A stretch of DNA of 39,695 bases, taken from assembly GCF_000499385.1 (NCBI RefSeq), contig NW_013653562.1, positions 1 through 39,695 on the forward strand, written 5' to 3'. Shown piece by piece: positions 11,905 through 22,177 of this stretch. The position numbers and the translations under genes are program-made. The notes beneath the pieces were generated by a model. That model searched no databases, had not been told where the DNA came from, and was given only the letters and a program-made list of their open reading frames with translations. Numbering within the stretch: the first letter of the stretch is position 1; each line of letters begins with the position of its first letter. The stretch is from Eimeria necatrix. Lineage: Eukaryota; Apicomplexa; Conoidasida; Eucoccidiorida; Eimeriidae.

Positions 11905-13757
11905 TATGCACATACACACCGCAAGCAACTCTAGTTGTCAATCTTTGCAGTCCATCCATTTGGCCGATTTCATACATCACGTTTTAACGTGCAATTGACT
12001 TCGATGGCTTTAGCCTGTCCCTTGGAAAAACTAGCAAACCCTCGCCTAAGAAAGTTGATGCTTTGCACGAGACAAGTTACAAAGATATTCCCGAGACAGC
12101 ACACATGAGAAGTGCTTGCGTGTCGCTTAAAATGCAGGAAGAGTTTCGAGGCATAATTTCGTTCTGTGAGCTGTGCTTGTCGTAGTGCAAACCATGGTAA
12201 ATATCTACGTCAGGCCTCCTGTTTGTTGAAGATTGTGAGAACAACAGCTATAGCTGAGCATTGCGGAATACAAGTGCTGCAACGTTTCACGATTTGGACT
12301 CGTCCCAAATGATTATATGCGGCGGTTGATGCAGTAGTCGATAGCACGATGCAATCGTAGGCGAGGCCACAACGCAGCAATGAAGCCTCTAGCCGGCGAG
12401 TACAAGGCAACATCCTGACAACGGTTCTCTAACTAAGTGTTTCTCTGCATTCTGTCGGCGCTCTTTTAAAACAACGTCCCGCAAAGCGCATCCTCCACGG
12501 GACGCAACTTGTGCTGGGAGTTGAAGCGTGTATTTGGCAAAAGAGCATGTGTTCGAGCACGATTCGTTTAAGCGGCCTGCCTCTTCTCAGAGAAGATGTA
12601 ATAATCTGTTGTGAAAAATCTTGTCTAACTGCATTAGCGATTGCCCTCGTGGACACCTGATTCCAGGACGTGCAGTTTTATTAATGAACGAAACACCTCG
12701 AATTCACCTGGAGTTAGGCAGGTGGCCGAAAATTGCTGCAACATACTGGAGAGCATAACAGCGTCAGTGCGGTGGCGGACTGATTGTCACGCTACGCGCG
12801 ACTCACCCACTGCAGGTTGTGCCAGCCATGCATGCAAAGGCCTCGTCAAAGAGTTTGGAGTGCTTAGCTATTTTCGTTTCCACACTCTGATTTTGCACAG
12901 TATTCTGCTGAGGATTCTTGCACACAGGCTGCTTTTGGTATGGAACATCATTTAAGATGCTGCGGCAGTCAGTGTGTGAACGGTGATGTCTTTGGTGTTG
13001 TGACGTAGGACTGTGTGCCTTCAGGCCACGCGCTCCATCTGTGGCATCAGGACTAGCAATCGAAAGTAGCGGTCAGCATCGGCTCAAGCTCCACGCAAGG
13101 TGCATAGCTTGCTGGGCGCTTCATCTGCATGAGAGCGTTTCGCAATGGTACGTCACATGCTCGCAGTCTGCACTAAATCACTGCTCGCCCTCTCTTGGGA
13201 CTAGCGGATTGTCTTTCAAGCGAATCTTGACGGTTGGAACGTGCAAATAAATGGCCTCGGTCGTTTGCAGGAAGATGCGGCATGGCGTAAATGGAAGGAG
13301 AGTGTTTTTGCGTAAGTGTTTTATTTGCTGGGGGGGCCGCGTTGTCTCAGTCGCGTAATCGTCCATACGTTGCTTCATCCGCCAGTTGCAGGGTCGGTGT
13401 GGGGGAGCACAAGGCATAGTGTTGGCAGTGATGAGCTCTTGATATATAGTCCGCGTCGTGTTTAGCAGTGCATGCACGATGCATGTGGTGATTTTAAGCG
13501 CGTAAATTGGCAGGGAGTAGTCGTCGGTAGGGGAGGAAAGGTTTTGGGAAATGGCTTGGGTTGCCATCTCGGACGTTCATGGTTGCCGTCACTGGAAACA
13601 CAAATTCTGTTGCTAGTTGACAGATATGGACATGCTGGGATTTGCAGCCTACAGTGGGTGTTTTCCGCTAGCGAAGCTTGTGTACAAACACTTTAACGAC
13701 TGACGTGTTTTCAGTTCCTGATTCGTTTGCGGTTTGCGTAACAATTTTTTTGGCCAG
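11356..13757. other. No gene recognised
   Basis: Apart from the CA microsatellite, this holds only short frames on both strands. The longest + frame (12641-12955) ends in a hydrophobic run but has neither a start context nor splice signals I trust. The string gcagggagtag appears again at 13510-13520. Confidence 0.45.
11879..11904 (+). repeat. (CA)13 microsatellite
   Basis: Thirteen uninterrupted CA dinucleotides sit inside a looser CA/TA-rich tract (about 11834-11920). Frames reading histidine-threonine runs through it are artefacts of the repeat. Confidence 0.97.
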
Positions 13758-13964
13758 ACGGGGTCAACGATGCTGCAGTATGTTTTCCAGGGGAATGTGA
13801 AGCTTTCCATAGTTAGCGGTAACGATGTGTGCATGTGGCGTGTGCCATCAAACAAAGCGACGTGCTTACGTTTGAGCATCAATGATTGCGTTGCGGCTCA
13901 GATCGCAGAGATATGGGGGTGCGTGCATTGCTTGTTATCAGAAAGTGCGTTCTTTGAAGCGTAG
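13758..13964 (+). CDS. Candidate exon, unknown protein
   Basis: A strong acceptor-like sequence (aatttttttggccag, ending 13757) opens into 68 codons ending at TAG. The middle of the product (VKLSIVSGNDVCMWRV) faintly recalls the strand ending of a WD40 repeat, but one such stretch is not enough to name a fold. No donor or partner exon was found, and a second + frame overlaps its end from 13882. I treat this as a weak candidate. Confidence 0.2.
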   Translation, partial: TGSTMLQYVFQGNVKLSIVSGNDVCMWRVPSNKATCLRLSINDCVAAQIAEIWGCVHCLLSESAFFEA

Positions 13965-15964
13965 AAGCGGTGTCATAACTTACGGACATTGCGAGCAGTG
14001 TGGCATCCCAGAAACGAACATTCACCGCGCTTCGCCATTAAAGCTCGTTAAAGTACAGAGCCGCGCTGGACTGAAAGCATTTGCGTGTACAACAATGGTT
14101 CACACATATAGTTTGCGGCATACTCATGTATCATGCTGCGTGGGCATGGACGAATGAATCGCATCTTTTCCAGTCGTGTGATTGCCGTGCTTTTGTCAGG
14201 AAGGCGAGCTGGTAAAATTGCGGGGCAATCTCGCGACGATATGCTGGAACGTCGCCTCGCGGGGTAGTGGGTCCCATGAGTGGAAATGGTTTAAGTAGGA
14301 TTTCCTAGCAGCACTCTGAAACGGCAGGGCTGCTCTGTGGCATCTGCGTTTGTGTCGGCGACCTGCAGAAGGCATGTGCAGAGCGCTCCTGTTATAGTCT
14401 TGTCTCTCGTCACGACTGCGTAGTTCGAGCTACGCATGGAATGCAGAGGGCATACAAGCACGGAGAAAGTGTAGTTCACGCGCTTTGTTTCCGTATAGCA
14501 TTTTTTGCTTTCTCTGTTTCGTAGAATTTGAGAGATGCGTTTATTCGAACGCGGGAAGAGAAAGGTATTCCATTCAAAATGCTCGCACAGATCCCTTGTT
14601 GGTTCTGAACAGAGTTGTTCGCTAGGAGCGTTCCAGTTCAGGTTTTGTCGTACTCAAACACACAAGTGGAAGCAGAGACATAGGTGCTGAACTGAAGGCA
14701 TTTGGCATAAGTGTGCGGAAATTATTTACAAAGTAGAAAAATCATTTTTATGACGGCTTACGGCCTACCTACCGCAAGACACGCACGCTGGAAATTGTGA
14801 TCTGCAGCCCGATTGGCTTTTTTCTTCCAGTTGTTTTCGCGACCAGTATCGAAGCTTGCCTCCCTAAGGACCTTCTCTTCTGTGCACTAAAGGGCGTGCC
14901 CTGGTTCATTCTGTTGCCTACAATCACGCACAACGAGTACACACAACGAGTGCATTTGTCACACCGTCATGTCAGTTGCACAATGCGCCGCAAGGCCGAC
15001 GTTTCTACGTGAGACTCGGATTATGCACTTAAGGCACCTTTCTGCGCATTCAACCACGCGACTAGCAGAGCTATCCGATCCTAGCTGCCCATCCAAGACA
15101 GCTTCGGGCATTTCAGTATGATGCGTGCAACATTAGGTCGAAGCAGCACAAACCTCCCAATATAAGCGCCTTTTGTGTTGAATAAGCTGAAGAAGGCATC
15201 GCCAACAGACGAGCAGCGACATCTCCAACAGACATTTGGTCCACTGAATTTTCAGCAGCCTGCCTTCAGATCTTGAGCTTTGACATCACAGCGGGGAAGG
15301 CGAAAGCCATGGACTGAAACGCGGCGGGGCGCGAACGCCTTTGAGCACAATTTTGCTAGGGGCGCATGCCTTGTACACCAGGGACTGCAACTAGTCAACT
15401 AGGTTGAAGGCCAATCACTGAAAACGCTCCGCAAAAATCGTTTGCTTCATTCCACACCGGACCCGGTATTTGACCATGTGCAAGATTCGTCGCTCAAAAG
15501 CCACTACGCAAATGCACAGCTACTCTACGTCTCCCCTTGGCACACAGAAACAAGCTGCATGCATCCATGCTGCGGACTATGACTTCAAGCCAGCACTGTG
15601 ATACACTGCGCGCGCAGAAGAAAAATCTGTAAGTTCCAAGCAACCACGTCCTTCAAGTGTGGGCAAACTTGTTATCGTGTTGGATTGCTTTAGTCAACAA
15701 CGGCGCCACATGCAAACCTCACAGTTAGGTTCCATACATGCGCGCACCGTGAATCATTTATCTCTGCGCACCATCAGACTCACAGAAACCTAGCAAGTAA
15801 CATAACCGGTGCCGCGTGCCATGCAACTCGCCACAAATGTATTCAAGGTTTACCATAGTACACCCATTCGCTTCTCTGCTGCGCAGAAAGCCTCCATGAT
15901 CTCCAATAAACTATTAGCCATGGAGACCAACGACACGATCCAGGCCAGTCTTTTGCCTTCAGTG
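13965..15964. other. No gene recognised; composition switch
   Basis: Around 14.75 kb the + strand changes from G/T-rich to C/A-rich. A small tandem duplication of acaacgagt lies near 14930-14955. Sequence near 15420-15540 resembles sequence near 16560-16660 and 19040-19150 in short anchors (for example aaaatcgtttgct and ccacaccgg), so this is probably decayed repeat DNA. Confidence 0.4.
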
Positions 15965-16002
15965 CAAGGAAAGGCGCATGCCGCGGCATGCGCCTTTCTT
16001 TG
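15965..16002. repeat. Near-perfect 38-base palindrome
   Basis: Two 19-base arms with no spacer centre on ccgcgg (between 15983 and 15984). The inner 30 bases (15969-15998) are a perfect palindrome. The outer four pairs add one mismatch, a G opposite T, and then three further matches. It could extrude as a cruciform or fold in RNA. Neighbouring sequence shows no terminal repeats, so I see no evidence for a transposon. Confidence 0.9.
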
Positions 16003-16664
16003 GTGGTCATTCCGGGCAGAAAACGCTGCGAAGGGCTTCGAAGCAAGCAGACCAAGCTCATGCGCACTTATCTCTATGTAGCATCGTGCCATCCACAGAG
16101 ACCTTCAGCTGCAAATCCCACAGGACAGCGCCCGCAAAGCCCCCGCAATGCGCCCGCCACAATCACTTCGCTTATCAGTCCTCACTCTGTGTGCATCACC
16201 AAAGAAACAGAGACGGAAACCAAAGACGTAGTGCACCCCGTGTCACGTACCATGCATTTCACTTTTTATCTGCACTGAACAATACGCATGAACAGTAATG
16301 CGCTCATGAGCTTCATCACTAAGCACTATTCGTTGTACTGGGCGCTGCGGAATACCATTTTCATTTGGGGATTTTGGCCATTCGACGCAGCAGCACCCCA
16401 CAGCAGAACTCCTCTTCATGGACTGCTCTCGTGAGCTGCTGCTGCTGCTGCTGCTGCTACTGAACTCCAATGGGTTGCCGGCGCTGCAGTCGTACAACGC
16501 GTGATGCCAGCCAGCTCCTTCCATCCCAGGGCATTTTCACTTTTCCTACTAAACATATCCCCATTGGACACGACTATTTGGACGTGAAGCACTGCATCGA
16601 GCAAACCCCACGCAGCGCAGAATTGCATCAGAAAATCGTTTGCTCTGTCCGGAGCTCCAACTGC
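16003..16664. other. No gene recognised
   Basis: C/A-rich sequence containing the GCT microsatellite and an AGAGACG motif at 16209-16215. Open frames on both strands here are composition-driven. Confidence 0.4.
16435..16458 (+). repeat. (GCT)8 trinucleotide repeat
   Basis: Eight GCT triplets followed by act. Read on the - strand it gives serine or alanine runs. Long CAG/GCT arrays are typical of Eimeria, but this is the only one in almost 40 kb, which argues against that genus. Confidence 0.95.
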
Positions 16665-16754
16665 GACAGTGGGGTGTAGTGTACGTGCGTGAAACTAAAT
16701 CTGCTGCAACTGCAGCAGATCTACTCCCACGCATATACACTACACCCCACTGTC
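16665..16754. repeat. 90-base inverted repeat (foldback element)
   Basis: Two 45-base arms meet at the centre with no spacer. 38 of 45 positions pair, and the outer 19 bases of each arm are perfect, starting gacagtgggg and ending ccccactgtc. Of the seven unpaired positions, six are transitions. In a transcript of the - strand five of the seven become G-U pairs, against one in a + strand transcript. The foldback explains why both strands show similar short frames here. It may be a miniature inverted-repeat element or a small-RNA hairpin. Confidence 0.9.
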
Positions 16755-17489
16755 CAACAACCAAGCTATGCTTCAAACGCCACAACACACTGCCGTTCAG
16801 CCTCGGGTTGAAGCAACTACTTGAGCATCAAGCCCACCTCAGCTTCACTTGAAGTCGATGAAGGTGCAAGATATGCATCAACGTCCTGCATGTATGATGA
16901 TGCACTTGCTTGCGCTCGTGAGTAGGCTGCGATCACCAACCTCACGAAAATATGACTTGCACCATTTGTAACCGCGTATATGTGCGTAGTGAACATGCGA
17001 CAGGCACCTCGAAAATTGTTTGTGGTCCTGAAATACACTCATCATTTCTGATGAATCCTGCAGTCCACCACTCGCAAGCCGTTTTGGGAATGTGCTCGTA
17101 ACGTTTTCCAACACCTACCTGGACAGTTTTTTTTTACCATGTCAACATATCGAAAGAATTGTCACAGCGTTACAGTCCATTGATAGCAGCTACTAAGTTC
17201 TTTCGGCCCAACTCTGCGAGTACATACTCAGCGCTGTACACGCGTTAACAACACACTGCCGGCGCACAGGGCTCCCAGTTCACACCCCGCGTCACCTTCG
17301 CTCTCCCCGAAGTGCCTACAGGCACCCGTGTTTGCAAGCGTACTAAATTGTTTCGATGCACCTAAGAAGCAACGACCTCAATCCTTCCTGTCAAGTCAAC
17401 ATGCCACCTGTAATGCCGTTTCCCTCCGCACAAGTCACCGCACCACCGCAGATGTGATTGGTCGTGTGTCTTTCAACCAAACACCAGCA

Positions 17490-17720
17490 CGCACTTCCAA
17501 ACAATCATCGTCATGCAAACACTGCACGGCTCATCCCTACTAAGACACGGACTTTGCTACACCAGGCAATGCGAGACGCACCACCACCCAAGCAGACGGT
17601 TCCACACCGCCCCCGTCTCCCGGTGTAATCCTTAAGTCATTGTGGATGGTTCTATATGAAGAGAAATACATAGTTCTAACGGCATGCTTGCGTCTGGAAA
17701 ACGAAACACGACGATGTCGC
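17490..17720 (+). repeat. Diverged direct repeat, copy 1
   Basis: Aligned by eye with 18360-18600. Anchors are tcatgcaaa (17511 and 18380), tccacaccg, and acggcatgc (17679 and 18558), giving offsets of 869 and 879. Many of the differences are transitions. Short shared strings at 16590-16650 suggest an older third copy. Confidence 0.6.
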
Positions 17721-18320
17721 TGTAAGTCTGGTTTCAGAGTGCAGCACGGTACTTGAAAGCTCACTGAGTACGCTGGATCCATGACGTTACATTCAAAAAT
17801 TCGGAAAATATGTAGTTAGTGCCATCGCCCGCAGAATGCATTGAGAGAAAGTCAAAATGTTTTGCACGTGCAGCTATGGCAAGTATCACAGCTAAGATTC
17901 GGGCCTTACCAGGATGTACTGCTCGGCTGCCATGGACATCCTTGCCTTTTGGTGTGCATTGCTGTGTTGCTCTTCACGGCAGCGGTGGACCTACTCTAAG
18001 AAAGCCCTCAAAGCACGGAAACAACAAACTCAAGACAGTGATCTACTTTCAAACGCAAGATGTTAAGAAGCCCAAACAGTTAATACGGATGCCGGACGTT
18101 ATCTTCCATAGGTTGCAATTATTCGATAGATTCAAGCCCCCACGGATGCCAAAGAACAATGCATGACGTCGGCGCCCATTACTCCCCAACAGTTCACTTC
18201 TATTTGGTCTTACTCCCTGTAGACGTTAAGGGTCACAAACAAATACTCGCAGCGCGCGGTCGTGTCAGTTGACGTCCAGTTCCTGTATAACAATTGCGAA
18301 AACACGATATTAGTCATGCC

Positions 18321-18385
18321 GCATGACTGTCAGGCAATGCGTGTTGCTGTTTAATCAAATCGCACTTGCCTGACAATCGTCATGC
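18321..18385. repeat. Imperfect hairpin
   Basis: The arms gcatgactgtcaggcaatgcg (18321-18341) and 18361-18385 pair over gcatgac, tgtcaggca and the inner gcg, with a 3-base bulge, and enclose a 19-base A/T-rich loop. The right arm overlaps the start of repeat copy 2. Confidence 0.7.
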
Positions 18386-18600
18386 AAATAGCCAATGCTT
18401 CGCTACTAACTGATACACCGATCTGGTTGGCTGCATCGAGCAGCATTCAACGCAGCAGCAAAAATTCGACGCCCCGCCAACTCCACACCGAGCGCCTGTT
18501 TCTGCACAATAGTCAATCATCAATACGACTTCATGTGGAAGCAATTTTACGGCTGCAACGGCATGCCTACATCTAGAGAACAAGGCAACCCAATACAGCG
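18360..18600 (+). repeat. Diverged direct repeat, copy 2
   Basis: Partner of 17490-17720, in the same orientation. Confidence 0.6.
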
Positions 18601-19984
18601 ACCATCCCACTTGTAAAACGTAACGTTACCTAACCGCCCACTAGAATTTATGCATTCATTCACTTCCTGTTTTCAAAATTCGCCAGAAGGGAGTAGTACG
18701 CGTATGCCCTCAGCCGCAAGCTGCAAAACCGCAAATTGAAATATTTTCCACATGCTCATGCTGCACGTCCTAAGGCCAGATCCCCGCTCCAACACATCCT
18801 ATAAAAAACGCCGGCAATCTGTGCAACGCAGGTCAGCTGCTTGAACAGTCTGCCTAAGACCATCTCACTTTCTGAGTGCTTCTCCATTGTCATCGACTGG
18901 CATCCGCTTATAGGCCAGCAACTCATCCTGACAGAAATTAACAATGAATGTAGAACAGATCAAACACATGCACAGGAAATCTAAAACTGTCCAATATGGC
19001 TGCTATATCGAATACCGAACGCCATTAACCTCGATAGTGCCACACCGGATGTCTAATGCGCCAGTGCAAGCAACCAGCAAAATAACTAGGCATGTCGCTG
19101 ATCGCTGCTTTATGCAAATCACCTGCTTCAGTCTACGCCTAGCCCGTTTTTCAGCCACGCGCAAATGTTGTCGCTTAATGATTGCCGCGCAACTGCGCAG
19201 CCACTACACCCTGCCTTGCTCCTGACACACAAAATGCCAGCCCCTGTAACCTGAAATATGCAATATTCGCGCAGCATAAACGCATCGCATCAAGCACGCA
19301 CCGTGATGGACTGTGCGCGCAAAATGCCTTGCGCACTCCCTCAAAGCTAGCAGTTCATCTTGATAAAGGCGCATCAACTTTTACGTATCAGCCTTGTGCC
19401 CACAATAAGGACAAGATGAGGATCTCACGGGATGGCTCCTGTGACATTTGCAGCGTCCATCGATGTTTCTTGTATTAGCATCTGTGGGCCTAGGTAGAAA
19501 TCAAGTAACCGCTCCCGGGCTGCGCATGTGCTTGGTAGGCAGTTTGTATGGAGAAAAACGCGATCGCTGGCTCAATGGTCATGCACTAAGCTTCAATGCC
19601 CTCATAACGTATACACAACACGTATTGCCAGCCAGCCCCATTTTCATCAAACATATTCATGCTCGTAGTGAGATACACAAATAAGAAGCACAAAGTTGTG
19701 ATTGACTCGGAAACCAGCGTCGTGGGTCGCCGTACAGGTTAAAGCTCCACACAACATGGCTGCAGCCCACATGTGTCAAGCAGTTGATGTGTCCGGTACT
19801 ACCGGTATCTCGTCTCCAACTGCATCAACCCGCTCATCAAACAGGGTTCATTAGAATTAAACGTCAGGCAACGGCAATTTTACATTATCCTCAGTGTTCT
19901 TGGCCACCATTTGGGGCACTCAAATTGGCGTATTAGGGAAAAGTTGCGGTGTCTGAAGAATACACATACGCCTGCTTCCTGCAG

Positions 19985-20261
19985 CGTTTCACACAGCCGT
20001 AAACGCGACCATTTATTCGGTTTCGGTAGACCCCGCATGAGGTCCCTTGTTGCAGGCCCCTACGATGAAGTCTTGCTTGCCAGACGAACTAGCTTTTTGA
20101 TCTCCTTTTTCATATTTGCTGTCACTTGTGACTGGCATCGCTTGTGGGGGTATACAGGACTTCATGTAGATGAGTTGAGATACCGTGTGCTTACCACTGG
20201 GAGGTCACCAAAATCAATTGGTGACTTTACCACACCGTTAGTTGATTCATTACTCGATTAG
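19985..20261 (+). CDS. Candidate exon, unknown protein
   Basis: The acceptor cctgcttcctgcag (ending 19984) leads into a frame open for 92 codons to a TAG. It encodes a basic start, a hydrophobic segment (FLISFFIFAVTC) and a polar C-terminus rich in D, T and R. It is the first of three good acceptor sites on the + strand in this part of the window (19984, 20907, 22120), so it may belong to the same transcript as the membrane protein at 22178. Possible donors inside it are weak. The family is unknown. Confidence 0.25.
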
Positions 20262-20907
20262 TGCGCAGCCTCTCATCATGAGCTGCAACGAACAGAGAAC
20301 CTGTGAAGCCGCCGTCTTACCCTCAGCTGTTCCCGCTCTACTCCTGCCGGTCTGTTGAAGATACGTGATGCATACGCAAGCAGAGGAGCTTCACCAGTGA
20401 GTCTGGCTAATTGGTATCATGTGGGACCGACTTCCTCCAGCCTGTACCGTCTTCGCGACACTTAGCACAACCCCGACTTCCTGACCGACTTTGTGCGCAG
20501 CACCGCCGGCCACCACTGCGCTGACTAACATCTCTCATGCACGTGCTTGTCCCTAGCATTGTATTTCCCCGCATTTCATCTCCGCGGTGCAACTCGGTGG
20601 CTACTATTGTTTCCCGTGACTGGATGCGGTTCTCCCCTCTGGACTGGCCCCAATGCAGTGCCGATAGGCCGCCGTGCAATTCCACTAGAGCGTGCCAAGG
20701 AAAGAAATATGATCATGGATTTCCAATAAAAGCCACGTGGTCAAGTCATGTGAATGCCAAAAGGTGTGCAATAATGCATCCTTGCCGACTATTATTGGTA
20801 CTCATCGGGACCTTTGTATCTAAATGTACCTTCTTCTGTGTGTTTTGTCATGCATTTGATTCGTTTTGGTTTGTATTTGCCTACACTTTGCCTGCTTTTG
20901 CCCGCAG
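20262..20907. other. No confident exon; probable intron end
   Basis: A 139-codon frame opens at 20537 on the + strand, and its C-terminal half is hydrophobic. The T-rich sequence encoding that half reads better as an intron end: it runs through a long pyrimidine tract into cttttgcccgcag at 20907. A possible donor, aaaag followed by gtgtgc, is at 20768. On the - strand an arginine/glycine-rich frame (20407-20685) has no support. Confidence 0.3.
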
Positions 20908-21024
20908 GGCAGAGCAGCTGAGCTTTTGTTCGTGCGTAGGCGCTACGTTCTGCTAGGGGCACGCACACCCGGGGCTGAGCGAAACCACAAGCAAAAAATG
21001 AAGGGCTTTCGGTCGTTCTTCTGA
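20908..21024 (+). CDS. Candidate short exon after a strong acceptor
   Basis: It follows one of the best acceptor sites in the window. The frame reads 38 codons to a TGA, with a strongly basic middle and end. A GTGCGT donor just after codon 8 could instead make a 24-base micro-exon, which would join in phase 0 to the exon starting at 22121. It overlaps a coiled-coil frame on the opposite strand, so only one is likely to be coding. Confidence 0.25.
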   Translation, partial: GRAAELLFVRRRYVLLGARTPGAERNHKQKMKGFRSFF

Positions 21025-21185
21025 GGCGCCCGCTGCAATTGCCGCTCCAACAATTCTACTTCTACTTGTAGTTCGACGTTCCGTTCCTCTGCAGCCTCAC
21101 GATACGTGCGGCTGAAACTAGACAGAAACCGCGTAGCCGTACCGGAGGCTGCGCTAACGTGCCTGCCCGGCCGCATCATACACAC
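20943..21185 (-). CDS. Candidate coiled-coil exon, opposite strand
   Basis: This 80-codon - strand frame contains a clear amphipathic, glutamate-rich helix (AEERNVELQVEVELLERQL) typical of a coiled coil. A possible acceptor, cccatttgtag, lies just upstream on this strand. The frame overlaps the + strand candidate at 20908. Chance cannot be excluded, but the heptad-like spacing of V and L is unusual among the short frames here. The function is unknown. Confidence 0.25.
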   Translation of the reverse strand: MCMMRPGRHVSAASGTATRFLSSFSRTYREAAEERNVELQVEVELLERQLQRAPQKNDRKPFIFCLWFRSAPGVRAPSRT

Positions 21186-22097
21186 TTCTACAAATGGGAT
21201 CCGGCAGGAACTTATATACGTAAAGCTGAATTACGAAATACAAGCTCCTGGAGCCACGCTAGACGGCTCACTTGAAGAGAACAAATAAACCGTAGTGAAT
21301 CGATGAAGTAGTCAACAGTTGAAGGGTTGAAGCCATTGGAAAAGCATTATTGCGATGTCCTAAGACGACGAAAAAATCACTCGTTTTAGGTTCAAATTCT
21401 CGTATATTTGTGTCGCTGGTACCATGCTCACGTTCCAGTTACTGTGGCAGCAGCTCCGCTGAGAGGCTGGCTCCCCCATTGGCCTCTGGAGGAAGCGTAC
21501 TGGCGTCTGCTGCCTCTGCTTCTCTTGTAATTTTCAAGCTGCACCTTTACTCCAAATGTTGCAGCAGTGCGCCCACGGGAGAAAAAAATGTCCTGACGGG
21601 AGGAAGAACACGACAATCTGCGTCTTGACGTTGTTGCTGGTCCAGAACTGGCGCTGTTGCTGCTCCAGAACTAACGAAGGGACAGCCATAGATCAGACTC
21701 AGATCTGTCTTTGCACCACAGAAGAATATAGTCATCAAGTTTTACTGTTAATCACCAGAATTGTGAAGAAACAGTGGAATGACTCCGGTAGACATTAATT
21801 GCCATTGCCTCTTCTGCCCAGTGGGCTTCTCCAACATGGTAGCTTGTGGTTGCTTGTCTTTCACTGCTGCGGAGGCTGCGTCCCCGCTCTTGTGTTCTTC
21901 TAGCATGTGCAGGGTTGGGTGACCCTGAGAATTGCGAATGAGTCAAGACCAAGCCACGCCCGCCCTAAAAGCTCAGAAAGTCTAGCATACTCCTGCCCAA
22001 TGGAAAATCTTTGATTGTGTTGAGCATTTTATCAGCAGCTCCTGGCTGTAGCTGTCTTGTTCTTTTAGTTTGGGCCCAGATTAACATTTGGGAGCAT
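21186..22097. other. No gene recognised; possible intron of a + strand gene
   Basis: Only short frames occur. The segment around 21420-21620 is low in complexity and rich in ctg/ctc. If the + strand transcript is real, most of this is intron. Confidence 0.35.
21632..21672 (+). repeat. Short tandem duplication, 23-base period
   Basis: Two 18-base copies (tgttgctgstccagaact) differ at one base and start 23 bases apart. Confidence 0.85.
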
Positions 22098-22120
22098 CCA
22101 TATTTCTTTTTCCCTGGCAG
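22098..22120 (+). other. 3' splice site
   Basis: A run of pyrimidines (atttctttttccctggcag) ends in AG, immediately before sequence in frame with the membrane-protein CDS. It probably splices a 5' untranslated or N-terminal exon to that gene. Confidence 0.5.
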
Positions 22121-22177
22121 GTGATTTTGCCGCAGCATTCTCCGGAAAACTTCTTTAGATGGACAGGAGAGGAAAAA

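Larger units (their letters stand above)
16755..19984. other. C/A-rich stretch of decayed repeats, no gene recognised
   Basis: The + strand is rich in C and A throughout. At least one repeat pair with an offset near 870-880 bases is visible (17490-17720 with 18360-18600), plus a hairpin at 18321. Frames up to about 115 codons (such as 17819-18166 on +) lack splice support or recognisable motifs. Confidence 0.45.

Noticed and set aside
13758..13964. A single WD40-like strand in the candidate exon.
   Set aside because: WD40 propellers need several repeats of about 40 residues; only one partial match is present and no neighbouring frame continues it.
16243..16524. A - strand poly-serine frame.
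   Set aside because: It is a translation of the GCT repeat without a start context or splice support.
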